Origin: a virus
Virus record (IMG/VR): IMGVR_UViG_3300027708_000188
Coordinates: 1 to 35,337 of that record
Direction: 5' to 3' (one strand)
Length of the DNA: 35,337 nucleotides
Position numbers and translations under genes: made by a program. The notes below the pieces were generated by a model. The model was not told the origin of the DNA, made no database searches, and was given only the letters and a program-made list of their open reading frames with translations. Shown here piece after piece: positions 8,464-16,197 of the stretch. Every line of letters starts with the position of its first letter. Positions within the stretch are counted from its first letter, which is position 1.

Positions 8464-8488
8464 GATTTTTCTCCTTGGTTTAGGTTAA

Positions 8489-9733
8489 TTAAGCTGCAAC
8501 GCGGCAGGCCAACTCAGGGTACAGCGGCGCCCAGCCATACAGCACATCCAAACGAGTCGGGATTGAATCGTTGTTGATGGTGTATTGACGAACCACACGC
8601 ATTGACAGACCGATTTCCTTATCGCTTGCACGACCAGCAAAATGCACACCCTCTGGCAATTCCAGATCGGCTACTGCCAAACAGAACGCATTGCGGTGCA
8701 TGATGATGTTTTGTGGGGAAACAGTACCAGTGTTGTTGAACGGTGTAACAGCAGATGCACCAGCGTTTGTAATTGAAACGTTCTGGAACTGACCAGCGGT
8801 GATGACAGCAGGGCTGACGGTCACAGAAGTAGTACCAGAAGTAGAAACGGTCACAGGTGCGGTCACAACAAAGTTACGCAGTTTGTTTGAACCATAAGCC
8901 TGACGGTTTTGTGGGTTGACCGCATAAACGTTGGCGATCTGGATAACGTCACCTTGGTTCAACGATGCGTTGGCAGTTGTAGCTGACAAAGCAATAGTTG
9001 AAGTAGATGCCCAACCAGAAGTCAAAAAGCCTGTTGCAGTTGAAGTGTTGCAAGACAAAGTGGCGGTTGAATAAGAACCGAATGTCTGTGACACCACGTT
9101 CTGATCCATCTTCCAGTTCATGCCTGCGCTGTCACGACCCATCAAACCCTTGCGATACTGCTCGCCAATGGCTTCTTGAGGCACAAACAGACCTTTCAAG
9201 CTGTCCACAATAGTGGCAGATGTAAAGGGTTCAACGATACATGAACGGCGACCGTCACGTGGTGCGCCTTCAGCGTCCAAGTAAGCGGCGGCAGTCAGGT
9301 ATGTAATCAAACCTGTGGGTGGTGTGCCAGCAGTACCAACGATGTTGGCGGTGTTGTTTTTAGCCATGACCAAACCATCACGGTCGATCTTGTTGGCAAT
9401 AGCCGCCACAGCAGGCTTCAACACGCGGTCACTAAACATATCCAAGGACAAAGCCAAGTCTTGTGTAGTGAACTGTGTATCAACGTGAAACTGTGTTGAC
9501 AAAGTTACAGGAACGCTTGTCTCGTTGAAATCTTCAACGTTCAAAGCAGGGCCAGTAGTACCGATGAAACGACCAGGTCTACGGACGTTAACGGTGTTAC
9601 CGATTTTTGCACCTACGACAGCGAATTGATCGTCATAGTTGCGGTCGACTTCCGATGTGAAAGTCAATTCGTTTTCCAAGACCATCAACGCTTCGTTGGT
9701 GATCTTAGAGATGGTTAGCAATTGATTAGCCAT
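8489..9733 (-). CDS. Major capsid (coat) protein, P22 gp5-like
   Basis: The protein has 414 aa, close to the 430 aa of P22 coat. It starts MANQLLTISKITNEALMVLE. Segments follow the P22/HK97-fold coat pattern: an N-terminal arm, a spine-helix region around LKPAVAAIANKIDRDGL, a Gly/Asp loop (about 155-215), a Thr/Ser-rich insertion (about 225-340, with QNRQAYG) in the place of the P22 I-domain, and a C-terminal strand RLDVLYGWAPLYPELACRVA. The ATG has a clear GGAG site. The scaffold and portal lie upstream in the order portal-scaffold-coat, as in P22. It forms the icosahedral shell. Confidence 0.85.
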   Translation of the reverse strand: MANQLLTISKITNEALMVLENELTFTSEVDRNYDDQFAVVGAKIGNTVNVRRPGRFIGTTGPALNVEDFNETSVPVTLSTQFHVDTQFTTQDLALSLDMFSDRVLKPAVAAIANKIDRDGLVMAKNNTANIVGTAGTPPTGLITYLTAAAYLDAEGAPRDGRRSCIVEPFTSATIVDSLKGLFVPQEAIGEQYRKGLMGRDSAGMNWKMDQNVVSQTFGSYSTATLSCNTSTATGFLTSGWASTSTIALSATTANASLNQGDVIQIANVYAVNPQNRQAYGSNKLRNFVVTAPVTVSTSGTTSVTVSPAVITAGQFQNVSITNAGASAVTPFNNTGTVSPQNIIMHRNAFCLAVADLELPEGVHFAGRASDKEIGLSMRVVRQYTINNDSIPTRLDVLYGWAPLYPELACRVAA

Positions 9734-9757
9734 TTTATTTCTCCAAAAAGATTAGGT

Positions 9758-10654
9758 TTACCTGATCTTGCCTGTTCTGCGTTGGGCTTTCCACTGAGCA
9801 TAAGTACCATGAAATTCGCCATCGCTGCCGATTGGTACATCTACTGGTGCAACCCCACCACGGATCGGGCTGATCGGTGCTGGTGCTCGACTTTTAACCA
9901 CAGTCTCTTGTTTAGCAGTTGGCTTTACGGCTAACCGTTCTTCCAATTTCCCTATCTCTCTCAAGGCCGCTTTAGGCGACATACCAGCTATTTTCTTTGC
10001 GAGTTCGTCATTTTCAGCTAGGTGGTACAGAACCTGTGGTCCTACATCACTCTCCAGAATTGCATCTCTAACATCGTCATTCACAACAACATCACTAGAT
10101 GCCACGATCTCATCAAAGTCTGGCAAAGATGCTTTGGCGGCTTGCACTTTTGTCGCCCAAGTCTCAATGACCTTTTGGCGTTCAACTGCTACCTTTTCCT
10201 CTGCATCCCGCCTATCACGTTCCGCTAACGCCTTTTCTGTCGAATATTCCGCTAGGGCTTTCGCATACTCAAACGCGTCTTGGAACTGGCTTGGTTGCGG
10301 TTCTTCGTCTACGTCTTGCGCTTTTGGCGCTGTCGGTTTCTCAAGTGCCGCTAAACGTGCTTCTAATTCTTCCCTACGCTGACGTTCTTGTTGCGCTTCT
10401 TTACGCGCATCTTCACGTTGCTTGGTCAGATCAGAAAACCGTCTCTCAAGTTTCGGGTTCTGCTTCTTTTCCTCTGTGGGTTTAGCTTCTTCCTCTGCTG
10501 TAGGCTCACTCTGGTCTGTATCTGCTACTGGCTCAGTTGGAGTTTCCTCAACAACCGCCTCAGATGCTTCACGATCAGCTAAACCTAATCTTTGTGCATA
10601 AAAATCTGCTGCATTTTCGCTGGTCAATACTGACCCTGCTTCTTTTTCCGACAT
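9758..10654 (-). CDS. Scaffolding protein, P22 gp8-like
   Basis: The protein has 298 aa, highly charged and helical. The first 75 residues are Glu/Pro/Thr-rich (VVEETPTEPVADTDQSEPT). A long coiled coil follows (about 85-190, with QREDARKEAQQERQRREELE), and the C-terminus is basic (WKAQRRTGKIR). A basic C-terminal helix that binds coat is the known feature of P22-type scaffolds, and the length matches P22 gp8 (303 aa). It lies between portal and coat. It would guide procapsid assembly and then leave the shell. No protease gene was seen, which agrees with P22-type release without cleavage. Confidence 0.8.
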   Translation of the reverse strand: MSEKEAGSVLTSENAADFYAQRLGLADREASEAVVEETPTEPVADTDQSEPTAEEEAKPTEEKKQNPKLERRFSDLTKQREDARKEAQQERQRREELEARLAALEKPTAPKAQDVDEEPQPSQFQDAFEYAKALAEYSTEKALAERDRRDAEEKVAVERQKVIETWATKVQAAKASLPDFDEIVASSDVVVNDDVRDAILESDVGPQVLYHLAENDELAKKIAGMSPKAALREIGKLEERLAVKPTAKQETVVKSRAPAPISPIRGGVAPVDVPIGSDGEFHGTYAQWKAQRRTGKIR

Positions 10655-10674
10655 GAGTTACCTCAAGAATTAAC

Positions 10675-10714
10675 CCAGTTGACCCAACTGGTAAGGTTTT
10701 GTGGTTTTTACCAC
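10675..10714 (-). promoter_or_regulatory. Twin hairpins between portal and scaffold genes
   Basis: Two short inverted repeats lie in the 64-bp gap. GTGGT pairs with ACCAC over a four-base loop (10701-10714), and CCAGTTG pairs perfectly with CAACTGG over three bases (10675-10691). No U-tract follows, so a simple terminator is unlikely. Processing or stabilisation of the scaffold-coat mRNA is one possibility. Confidence 0.45.
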
Positions 10715-10718
10715 GAAA

Positions 10719-12821
10719 TCATTGTTGTGTCAATGGATTAGCACCAGAACTTATATCAGTTTCGGCAAATCTCATCGACTCTTGTTGCTCACGGTCACGC
10801 TTGGCAATTTCCTGATTCAATCGAGCTGTGTCCATATGGTGCAACAGCAATTCCATAATGGCTTCAATCTCAATCTTGTTCTGGCTTGTCACCGCGCGGG
10901 TATTCTGGTCATTGACCTTAACCTCTGCCATTGTTTCAGTGTTGTGTGCCTTGGCGGTCTGGCGCATCAATTCGCGCTTAGTCTCGCTATCTTGCTTGAC
11001 TTGCTCAATGTCCTGACGCTGTTTGATGACCATTTGCAATTGCTGTAACTGCTGTGCCATCTGTTCCATTTGTTGCTTGCTTTGTGCCAACTGCATCTGC
11101 ACTTGCGGAGGAATTGGGCTTTTCTCGTCAACTTGTGACAAAGGATTCAGCGTAGCCAAACGGTCAGCAATGGTGTCGGCGCCAGGGAAATCCATGTTGC
11201 GGAATATCAAGTCACCCGCAGTTTGCATCAAAGTCGGGTCAGCGCCCAACATCTGCATCATGGAATTGACAGCTTCTTGGCGCTTGCTGTTGTAGCCTGG
11301 TCCTGTTTCCATCACCACATCGTATTCGCCAACAGTCACATCGTTCAGCACTTCGCCCACTTCTGTGCGTTCATTCAGCGTCACCATATCTGGTTTGCCA
11401 TCATCACCAATAATTCGCAAAACACGCTGTGAATCGTAAATCTTGGGTATCAAGTCCAGAATAATCTTGCCAGTGTGGGAGATTGATCGGGTAAGGTTGT
11501 CGTAATAATCAAAGTTTGTCAGGTCAACCTGTTGTTGCTGACCATTCAATGCCTTGCCTGAGATATTACCTGTGGGCATCTGATTAGGGTCAAAGATACC
11601 CATAATGGCAGACAAATCATCATTGATGACACTTGCTGCAGTAATTACGCCAGCAGGCGGTGGCTCAGGTTGTAGGCGCTGTGGCGGTGGTGCAGGCTGA
11701 CCATCAATGTCACGCTGTTTGTAGCGCAAATAGGATGTGGATTTGACGTTTGCTTGCGCCCATTCATTTTCGTGCCCCTCATCTTGACCCTCTGCCATGA
11801 TCCACTTGGCTTTTGGTGCAAGTGCGATGCTCTCGGTCAAGCTGGTCTGCCAGAAGTTATACATACGCTGCGGGTCTTTGGCATTGCGAATCATGCCAAA
11901 TTTCTTGCGCTTATTGCCAATCACCACATGGCGACCGTAACAAGGGACGATTGGAATGTGGCGACCAGGCCAATCACGTTCCTCAATAACCTCAATGGCA
12001 GTCATCTTCTTCCATTTGATGGTTTTCTTAAAGCTTGCGCGTTCATCAATAACCGACAAGCCAGCCAATTCCAATCGTTGGAAAAAGTCTTTGCCATCAG
12101 CAAACTTCATCGTCCCATCTGACAAGTGATACAACGTTGCTTTTTCCCGCACCGTGTAGAAGTATTCGGCTATGCGTATATCTTCCTTGGTAATCCATTC
12201 AGATTGGCTGTCGCCTGTGCCGCGTTGGGTGAACGATGTTCCGTCATCCAAATCAGGGTACATCTGGCGAAACACCTCTTTCGGCATCATTGTGGTAATC
12301 AGGCACTTTTCAGCGTCTGAACCATCAGGTGCAATGGAATTAGGGTCAAAGTAAACAGTGAATGGGTTATCCACTGGTTCGATATAGATTTCCTGATCGA
12401 ATGAATCTTCACGCACATACTTTGTAGTCACACGCCAGTAGCCCCAACCCATGCGGACAGCGTAATCAAACGCATTGTCGTAGGCATGGTCGGCGTTACT
12501 ATTAACCTCAATGTGTCTAACCACGCCAGATATAACTTGTGCTACCTTGGCATCAGCTTCAGTATTAGTAGCGTGTACCTTGATGCGTGGGCGTTGCTGG
12601 CGCTGTTGGTTAGTAACCTGTCGGCAAAACGTATCTAGCTTATTGATAGTCAGAACTGGTCTTGACTCCAGATTGCGGGAGTTTTGCAGTTCAACAGGCC
12701 ATTGGTCGCCATTGACAAACTTTAAGTCCTCCAAGGCTTCTTGGCGGTTCATTGTGTCGGCATCGTTGCTGAACTTCAGAAAGTCCACCGCTTCTTGAAT
12801 AATCGGGTCGTAATCGTCCAT
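10719..12821 (-). CDS. Portal protein, P22 gp1-like
   Basis: The protein has 700 aa, compared with 725 for P22 portal. The N-terminal part (EDLKFVNGDQWP, then RPVLTINKLDTFCRQVTNQQRQ, about residues 30-80) is the pattern of P22-type portals, followed by the wing/stem core (PVDNPFTVYFDPNS). From about residue 580 to 645 a long Gln/Met-rich coiled coil (QMQLAQSKQQMEQMAQQLQQ) corresponds to the extended C-terminal barrel region. It forms the dodecameric DNA channel and docks terminase. It is adjacent to large terminase, with start and stop codons almost touching. Confidence 0.88.
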   Translation of the reverse strand: MDDYDPIIQEAVDFLKFSNDADTMNRQEALEDLKFVNGDQWPVELQNSRNLESRPVLTINKLDTFCRQVTNQQRQQRPRIKVHATNTEADAKVAQVISGVVRHIEVNSNADHAYDNAFDYAVRMGWGYWRVTTKYVREDSFDQEIYIEPVDNPFTVYFDPNSIAPDGSDAEKCLITTMMPKEVFRQMYPDLDDGTSFTQRGTGDSQSEWITKEDIRIAEYFYTVREKATLYHLSDGTMKFADGKDFFQRLELAGLSVIDERASFKKTIKWKKMTAIEVIEERDWPGRHIPIVPCYGRHVVIGNKRKKFGMIRNAKDPQRMYNFWQTSLTESIALAPKAKWIMAEGQDEGHENEWAQANVKSTSYLRYKQRDIDGQPAPPPQRLQPEPPPAGVITAASVINDDLSAIMGIFDPNQMPTGNISGKALNGQQQQVDLTNFDYYDNLTRSISHTGKIILDLIPKIYDSQRVLRIIGDDGKPDMVTLNERTEVGEVLNDVTVGEYDVVMETGPGYNSKRQEAVNSMMQMLGADPTLMQTAGDLIFRNMDFPGADTIADRLATLNPLSQVDEKSPIPPQVQMQLAQSKQQMEQMAQQLQQLQMVIKQRQDIEQVKQDSETKRELMRQTAKAHNTETMAEVKVNDQNTRAVTSQNKIEIEAIMELLLHHMDTARLNQEIAKRDREQQESMRFAETDISSGANPLTQQ

Positions 12822-14111
12822 TTAGCCCATCCAACTGTTTGCGCTGCCGTACATCGGCATCGGTTTGGGTTTCCTACGTTCTTTGGGTTCATTAATCATC
12901 AGACCAATGTACCTAAAGGCATCAGCACCGTGCGAATACTGGTCATGTAACGGATTGCGGCTGAACTGCTTTGTATCAGGGTCAACCTCATACCGATAAT
13001 GACGCAGACATTGTAAGCCATCATAACAATTTTCTCTATCAAAATAACACGATCTAAAAATAGTTCTTGCGGCGTTAATGCTGTCAACCACTGGCGTTTT
13101 CTCAATAATGCGGGTTTTGTGTCCCGCTGCCCTGACAATTTCCTCAATTGACCGACCATTTGCCGCCAGCGTCTTGTTTTGTGCATCGTGCGGTAGCCAC
13201 AGCGTGTCGTAGACATAGCCAAACTTCTGCATCTCAGCTAAGTAATGGCTGATTGTCTGTTGGTTATCTTCCATATACCTGATTAAGCGGGTTTCCATGC
13301 CAATAAACTGGACAAACCAAATGGCAGTTGCATCTGCCCACCCAAGGTCGAATACAGCGTGTACAGGCTTTGTGGCATCGTAGGGAACGCGGGTAATGCG
13401 GTTTTCCAACTCAGCCATTTGCACCTCTTTAGCAAAGATAGCCCCATCGACTGTTTGCCTGCAAAATCCCTCCCAAACCGTCCTATGTGCTTCTGGATCA
13501 CGCGCCTTTAGGCTTTCCATCTCCAGCTTTAGTGTGTCAGGAAACCAAGGGTTGTCGTTCCAGTTAACCTTAGTCACCACCGCATTTTCTGGCTTGTGGA
13601 CTACAAACCGTTGGTAGGTTTCGTCAGTTTCCAACTCAGGGTTAAATGTCACCCATATTTCGCTGTCTAGCTTACGGATGGTTGGAACTAACACATTCCA
13701 CGATAGCCTGGTCACCGTTTGAGCTTCTTCTACCCAACAAATGTCCACACCCTCATAAGATTTGACGTTGGCTACATTGTTCTTTAGGCCAACAAAGCTG
13801 AATTCACTGCCGTTTTTGCCGCGTATGCTCGCTTGAGTAATCTCATAGAACGTTTGCAAGCCAAGGTCAATGATCTGGTCGGACAGCAGTTTGTGGACTG
13901 AATCCCGCATAGAAGTCATAAACTCCCGCGCACAAAGGATTCGCAATGGTTCTTTGGCGGCTTTAATCAGCAGTGCTCGAGCTACTCCCCAAGACTTAGC
14001 ACCACCTCGACCGCCATGTAATACACGGTATCTAGACTTAGGCGGGTCAAATAAACACGCCAACTTTACAGGAAATTGGGCGTTGCTGAAATCACTCACT
14101 TGGTTTGACAA
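12822..14111 (-). CDS. terL: Terminase large subunit (PBSX / Terminase_3 type)
   Basis: The protein has 429 aa. Walker A is GGRGGAKS at residues 33-40. Walker B with the catalytic acid is VDICWVEEA at 122-130, followed by a Ser/Thr-rich coupling motif and WVTFNPE. The C-terminal RNase H-like nuclease shows FDLGWAD (Asp255, Asp260) and a late HGADAFRY Asp near residue 390. The basic tail is RRKPKPMP. It is the ATP-driven packaging motor and headful or site-specific nuclease. It overlaps the small-subunit gene by 20 bases. Its type differs from P22 gp2, so the packaging module is of different ancestry from the coat and portal. Confidence 0.92.
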   Translation of the reverse strand: MSNQVSDFSNAQFPVKLACLFDPPKSRYRVLHGGRGGAKSWGVARALLIKAAKEPLRILCAREFMTSMRDSVHKLLSDQIIDLGLQTFYEITQASIRGKNGSEFSFVGLKNNVANVKSYEGVDICWVEEAQTVTRLSWNVLVPTIRKLDSEIWVTFNPELETDETYQRFVVHKPENAVVTKVNWNDNPWFPDTLKLEMESLKARDPEAHRTVWEGFCRQTVDGAIFAKEVQMAELENRITRVPYDATKPVHAVFDLGWADATAIWFVQFIGMETRLIRYMEDNQQTISHYLAEMQKFGYVYDTLWLPHDAQNKTLAANGRSIEEIVRAAGHKTRIIEKTPVVDSINAARTIFRSCYFDRENCYDGLQCLRHYRYEVDPDTKQFSRNPLHDQYSHGADAFRYIGLMINEPKERRKPKPMPMYGSANSWMG

Positions 14112-14496
14112 AAGTCACTTGTATGCCTTGCAACAACGGTGCGCCCTCTGCGCCTGTGATCTCTTGCTTTGTGCTTTCACGATACTTCTTCGGAAACCTT
14201 GCAGCCATTGACCGCGACCAGATTGATGCGTTCAGCTTGTCGCTTTCCCTGTTCTCAACCATGTGGGTTTGACCAATTGTTTCCCACCAATCAAGCTCTA
14301 ATTCCTTTGCATATTCCAAGGCGTGCAGAAAATCCTCGTGCTTATCTCTCCAATCGAATAAGACCCTAGTAGAAACCCCTAGATTTGCGGCTATTTGTTC
14401 AATAGATTTACCAATGCGACCAAGTTCTATCGCCCTCTCGCAAAATGCGGGGTCGTATTTGCTTGGTCTACCAACTGGTCGCTTTTCTTCGGTCAT
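14092..14496 (-). CDS. terS: Terminase small subunit
   Basis: The protein has 134 aa. The N-terminal KRPVGRPSKYDPAFCE is followed by a helix-turn-helix at about residues 29-56 (GKSIEQIAANLGVS, then LFDWRDKHEDF), the usual DNA-recognition domain of small terminases. A helical oligomerisation part and AARFPKKYRESTKQEI follow. It lies directly upstream of the large subunit and overlaps it, and its own ATG overlaps the stop of the preceding small gene. It would select the packaging site on the concatemer. Confidence 0.85.
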   Translation of the reverse strand: MTEEKRPVGRPSKYDPAFCERAIELGRIGKSIEQIAANLGVSTRVLFDWRDKHEDFLHALEYAKELELDWWETIGQTHMVENRESDKLNASIWSRSMAARFPKKYRESTKQEITGAEGAPLLQGIQVTFVKPSE

Positions 14497-14657
14497 TTCT
14501 TTGCGGTCTTAGCCGACTCCTTAAATGCTTTGGCGGTTGGTGCGCCCTTTGTGCCAGGCGTTCTCATCTTTTCCACAGGCTTGCCCTCTGCCTTTTCACG
14601 CTTGATGCGTTCTTGTTTGGCGTGGATGTTTGCGTAAAGTCCAGGTTTAGTAGCCAT
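14493..14657 (-). CDS. 54-aa basic protein in the packaging cluster
   Basis: The protein is MATKPGLYANIHAKQERIKR..., strongly Lys-rich, with MRTPGTKGAPTAKAF and KTAKK near the end. I recognise this as a recurring tiny phage protein (GLYANIHAK-x-x-R, then RKPG-x-KGAPTA), without known function. It ends in an ATGA overlap with the small terminase, so it is translated with it. A nucleic-acid or virion-associated role is possible from charge alone. Confidence 0.75.
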   Translation of the reverse strand: MATKPGLYANIHAKQERIKREKAEGKPVEKMRTPGTKGAPTAKAFKESAKTAKK

Positions 14658-14658
14658 G

Positions 14659-14931
14659 TTAACAATTCCAATTCTTTAATGATGCTTTAGCGCGTTCTGC
14701 TGGTCCTTTGGCGTTCTTAACCACGCCCTCCATTCGCGCACAAAATGATGCTTTGCGTCCCTCGTCCTTTTTGGTCTTGGGATTTGGCGCAGGCGGCTTG
14801 AGATTGCTGCCGTTCTTTGCGTTGTACTCAGCACGACCCTTGGCGGTCATTCCTGCACCCTTTTCTGTTGGGTTGTAGGTTTTGCCTTTGCCTGTTGTCT
14901 TATGCTCAATAGGCTTGTCGTGCTTTTTCAT
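14659..14931 (-). CDS. Basic protein, DUF6321-like
   Basis: The protein has 90 aa, Lys-rich. The C-terminus is KASFCARMEGVVKNAKGPAE followed by RAKASLKNWNC, a conserved signature of a family found in phages and annotated DUF6321. The first half (TGKGKTYNPTEKGAGMTAKG) is a basic, probably flexible segment. It is coupled to the 46-aa gene upstream by ATGA. Function is unknown; similar proteins often lie beside terminase or portal genes. Confidence 0.75.
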   Translation of the reverse strand: MKKHDKPIEHKTTGKGKTYNPTEKGAGMTAKGRAEYNAKNGSNLKPPAPNPKTKKDEGRKASFCARMEGVVKNAKGPAERAKASLKNWNC

Positions 14932-15068
14932 TTCTTCTTAGCCTTAGCTTCTGCTTCGCGTTTAACAGCGTAACTGATTGCAACGGCTTGCTTAACAGGT
15001 TTGCCTGCCTTTATTTCCGTTTTGATGTTTTCTTTAAATGCTTTCGGGCTGGTCGACTTTTTCAGCAT
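14928..15068 (-). CDS. 46-aa basic protein, DUF6496-like
   Basis: The protein starts MLKKSTSPKAFKENIKTEIK, then AGKPVKQAVAISYAVKREAE and a Lys tail. The pattern 'N-I-x-T-E-x-K-AGKP-x-KQAVAI' is a familiar small phage and bacterial family of unknown function. GGAG sits seven bases before ATG 15068; a longer frame further upstream has no such support. It overlaps the 54-aa gene (15034-15198) by 35 bases in another frame. Confidence 0.7.
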   Translation of the reverse strand: MLKKSTSPKAFKENIKTEIKAGKPVKQAVAISYAVKREAEAKAKKK

Positions 15069-15198
15069 CGTCTTTCTCCAGTTCTGCCAGCGTCCACTGG
15101 CATTGTTGCAACGCACCATTGATCTGGTGTAACTGTTGTTCCAACTCGCGGCCTTTTGCCATCAAGTCGTTTATACGCATTTGGATGATTTCTTTCAT
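15034..15198 (-). CDS. 54-aa coiled-coil protein
   Basis: The protein reads MKEIIQMRINDLMAKGRELE and continues QQLHQINGALQQCQWTLAEL, then an acidic end. It is predicted to be almost wholly helical. The ATG overlaps the stop of the GroES-like gene (ATGA), which supports translation, and the 3' end overlaps the next gene by 35 bases. The pattern of an E/Q-rich helix followed by a GAxQQCxWxLAEL motif occurs in other small phage proteins. Function is unknown. Confidence 0.65.
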   Translation of the reverse strand: MKEIIQMRINDLMAKGRELEQQLHQINGALQQCQWTLAELEKDDAEKVDQPESI

Positions 15199-15455
15199 GA
15201 TTCCTCAACAATAGCACAAATGTCAGCTTCTTGAATGATTTGGTAGTCCTGTCCGTCAATGCGGTGGGTAGGCCAGTTCAAATAATCCCCATTGCCATAT
15301 TTAATAAAGTCACCCACTGCCGCTTGATCCACTTCTGAACCAACCGCCACAATAGTACCCTCATTAAATGACTCTTTGTTGTTTACCCAAATTATGTCGC
15401 TAAGTATGCGAACCTCTGGTTTGACAACAACTCGATCACGCAGCGGTCGTATCAT
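15195..15455 (-). CDS. GroES-like co-chaperonin
   Basis: The protein has 86 aa; bacterial GroES has about 97. The start IRPLRDRVVVKPE, the core GTIVAVGSEVDQAAVGDFIK, and the end EADICAIVEES match the Cpn10 fold. A short segment LSDIIWVNN (about 18-26) sits where the GroES mobile loop carries its GroEL-binding hydrophobic tripeptide. No chaperonin partner is encoded here, so it would work with host GroEL, probably in folding the coat or tail proteins, as known for phage co-chaperonins such as T4 gp31. It overlaps the Cys-rich gene upstream by 20 bases. Confidence 0.8.
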   Translation of the reverse strand: MIRPLRDRVVVKPEVRILSDIIWVNNKESFNEGTIVAVGSEVDQAAVGDFIKYGNGDYLNWPTHRIDGQDYQIIQEADICAIVEES

Positions 15456-15645
15456 TTTTGACCTTTCTGGTGTATTTGCGTTTTTCCATAGCGTAAATGG
15501 GCAAATCTAATACAACATCTTTTGTTGTGTATTCGCCACACCACTCATTTGCGTGTCTATTTTGGTAGGTCGGAAACCTACGACATTGCCCCATTACTTC
15601 CGTGTTCAGAAAGTGGCAACAGGATTTACAATTCCCATCAGGCAT
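15436..15645 (-). CDS. Cys-rich putative zinc-binding protein
   Basis: The protein has 69 aa. CKSCCHFLN (Cys6, 9, 10), GQCRRFPTY (Cys21) and EWCGEY (Cys36) form the spaced cysteine set of a small phage family whose members read C-x-x-C-x-F, C-RR-P and WCG-E/F. It is likely a zinc-knuckle or rubredoxin-like domain. The C-terminal 25 residues are basic (KRKYTRKVKN). AAGGAG precedes the ATG at good spacing. Function is unknown; binding to nucleic acid or protein is possible. Confidence 0.7.
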   Translation of the reverse strand: MPDGNCKSCCHFLNTEVMGQCRRFPTYQNRHANEWCGEYTTKDVVLDLPIYAMEKRKYTRKVKNDTTAA

Positions 15646-15673
15646 TTCAACTCCTTTTTAGTTGTTTTGCTTA

Positions 15674-15705
15674 GTGGCGCTAGGGCTTTGACCCCTAGTT
15701 GCCAC
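15674..15705. promoter_or_regulatory. Intergenic stem-loop
   Basis: GTGGC (15674-15678) pairs with GCCAC (15701-15705), and CTAGGG (15680-15685) pairs with CCCTAG (15693-15698), with a small internal loop and a seven-base apical loop. It sits between the 110-aa and Cys-rich genes, three bases past the stop. No U-tract follows on either strand, so it is more likely an RNA processing or stability element than a terminator. Confidence 0.5.
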
Positions 15706-15707
15706 GC

Positions 15708-16040
15708 TTATTTGTCTTGTGCGTGTTCGTAACGCTTGTGCTCATAACAAGTGGCTTCGCTTGTGCCACCTTTCATTTCGCCTTTGCGTCCATCGTGCAT
15801 ACCCATGTGACTGGCTTCACGCAAACCAATACCGTCAGCCATTCCCATGCCTACACCGCCTTGGATTTTCATTTTGCGTTCACCACTAGTGTCGCTGCTG
15901 GTCGCGCCTTTGGGTGGTGTTGCGCCTGTCATAGACTTAGCACCGCCGTATTCACGATCCATTTTAGGAACGCTAACTTTCTTTTCACCAGTCATATCAG
16001 AGCTGATTGCTGATGGAATTTTCTTTGCTTCGTAGCCCAT
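15708..16040 (-). CDS. Basic Gly/Met-rich protein of unknown function
   Basis: The protein has 110 aa (MGYEAKKIPSAISSDMTGEK). It repeats a short element, SSDMTGEKKV and SSDTSGERKM, around a flexible Gly/Ser region, then has a Met/Gly stretch (GVGMGMADGIG) and a His/Glu/Lys end. No fold is recognised and disorder is likely. It is the first gene after the candidate late promoter at 16073-16099, with an AAGG site before the ATG. It might be a virion or assembly protein. Confidence 0.65.
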   Translation of the reverse strand: MGYEAKKIPSAISSDMTGEKKVSVPKMDREYGGAKSMTGATPPKGATSSDTSGERKMKIQGGVGMGMADGIGLREASHMGMHDGRKGEMKGGTSEATCYEHKRYEHAQDK

Positions 16041-16072
16041 TTTCTTTTCCTTGCAAGGTTAATGGAAATGCC

Positions 16073-16099
16073 ATTTTATATGAAATTTGCGTTTGTCAA
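16073..16099 (-). promoter_or_regulatory. Candidate late-region promoter with dyad
   Basis: On the minus strand TTGACA (16099-16094) is followed after 15 bases by TAAAAT (16078-16073). The -35 is perfect and the -10 is five of six, with a slightly short spacer. It lies between the early recombination block and the packaging/structural genes. A dyad AATGG/CCATT (16061-16075) overlaps the -10, and a 10-bp palindrome CCTTGCAAGG (16049-16058) covers the leader; either could be an operator. Confidence 0.5.
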
Positions 16100-16101
16100 C
16101 A

Positions 16102-16197
16102 TCACTTTTGGTAAAAATCTAAAAAAATGAAAATTGCTAACAATCCACCAATTCCGATAAATGCACCTAATACTAACAAAATTATTGTATCAATCAT
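16102..16197 (-). CDS. 31-aa single-pass membrane peptide
   Basis: The peptide is MIDTIILLVLGAFIGIGGLL followed by AIFIFLDFYQK. Residues 4-27 form one hydrophobic helix with a GxxxGxG patch; the C-terminus ends in Tyr-Gln-Lys. The ATG overlaps the stop of the upstream 94-aa gene (ATGA), the same coupling used throughout this operon, which is the main reason to accept so short a frame. Function is unknown. It is the last gene of the early leftward block. Confidence 0.55.
   Translation of the reverse strand: MIDTIILLVLGAFIGIGGLLAIFIFLDFYQK

Noticed and set aside
10701-11048. Several plus-strand frames of 60-115 codons antisense to portal and scaffold
   Set aside because: They are scattered, overlap each other, have no consistent start signals and mirror the Gln-rich coiled coil of the portal.
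11754-12122. A 122-codon plus-strand frame antisense to the portal
   Set aside because: The portal frame is strongly supported, and this frame has no motif or upstream site.
15062-15259. A 65-codon minus-strand frame overlapping the GroES-like and 54-aa genes
   Set aside because: Both overlapped genes have coupling and family features; this frame has neither.
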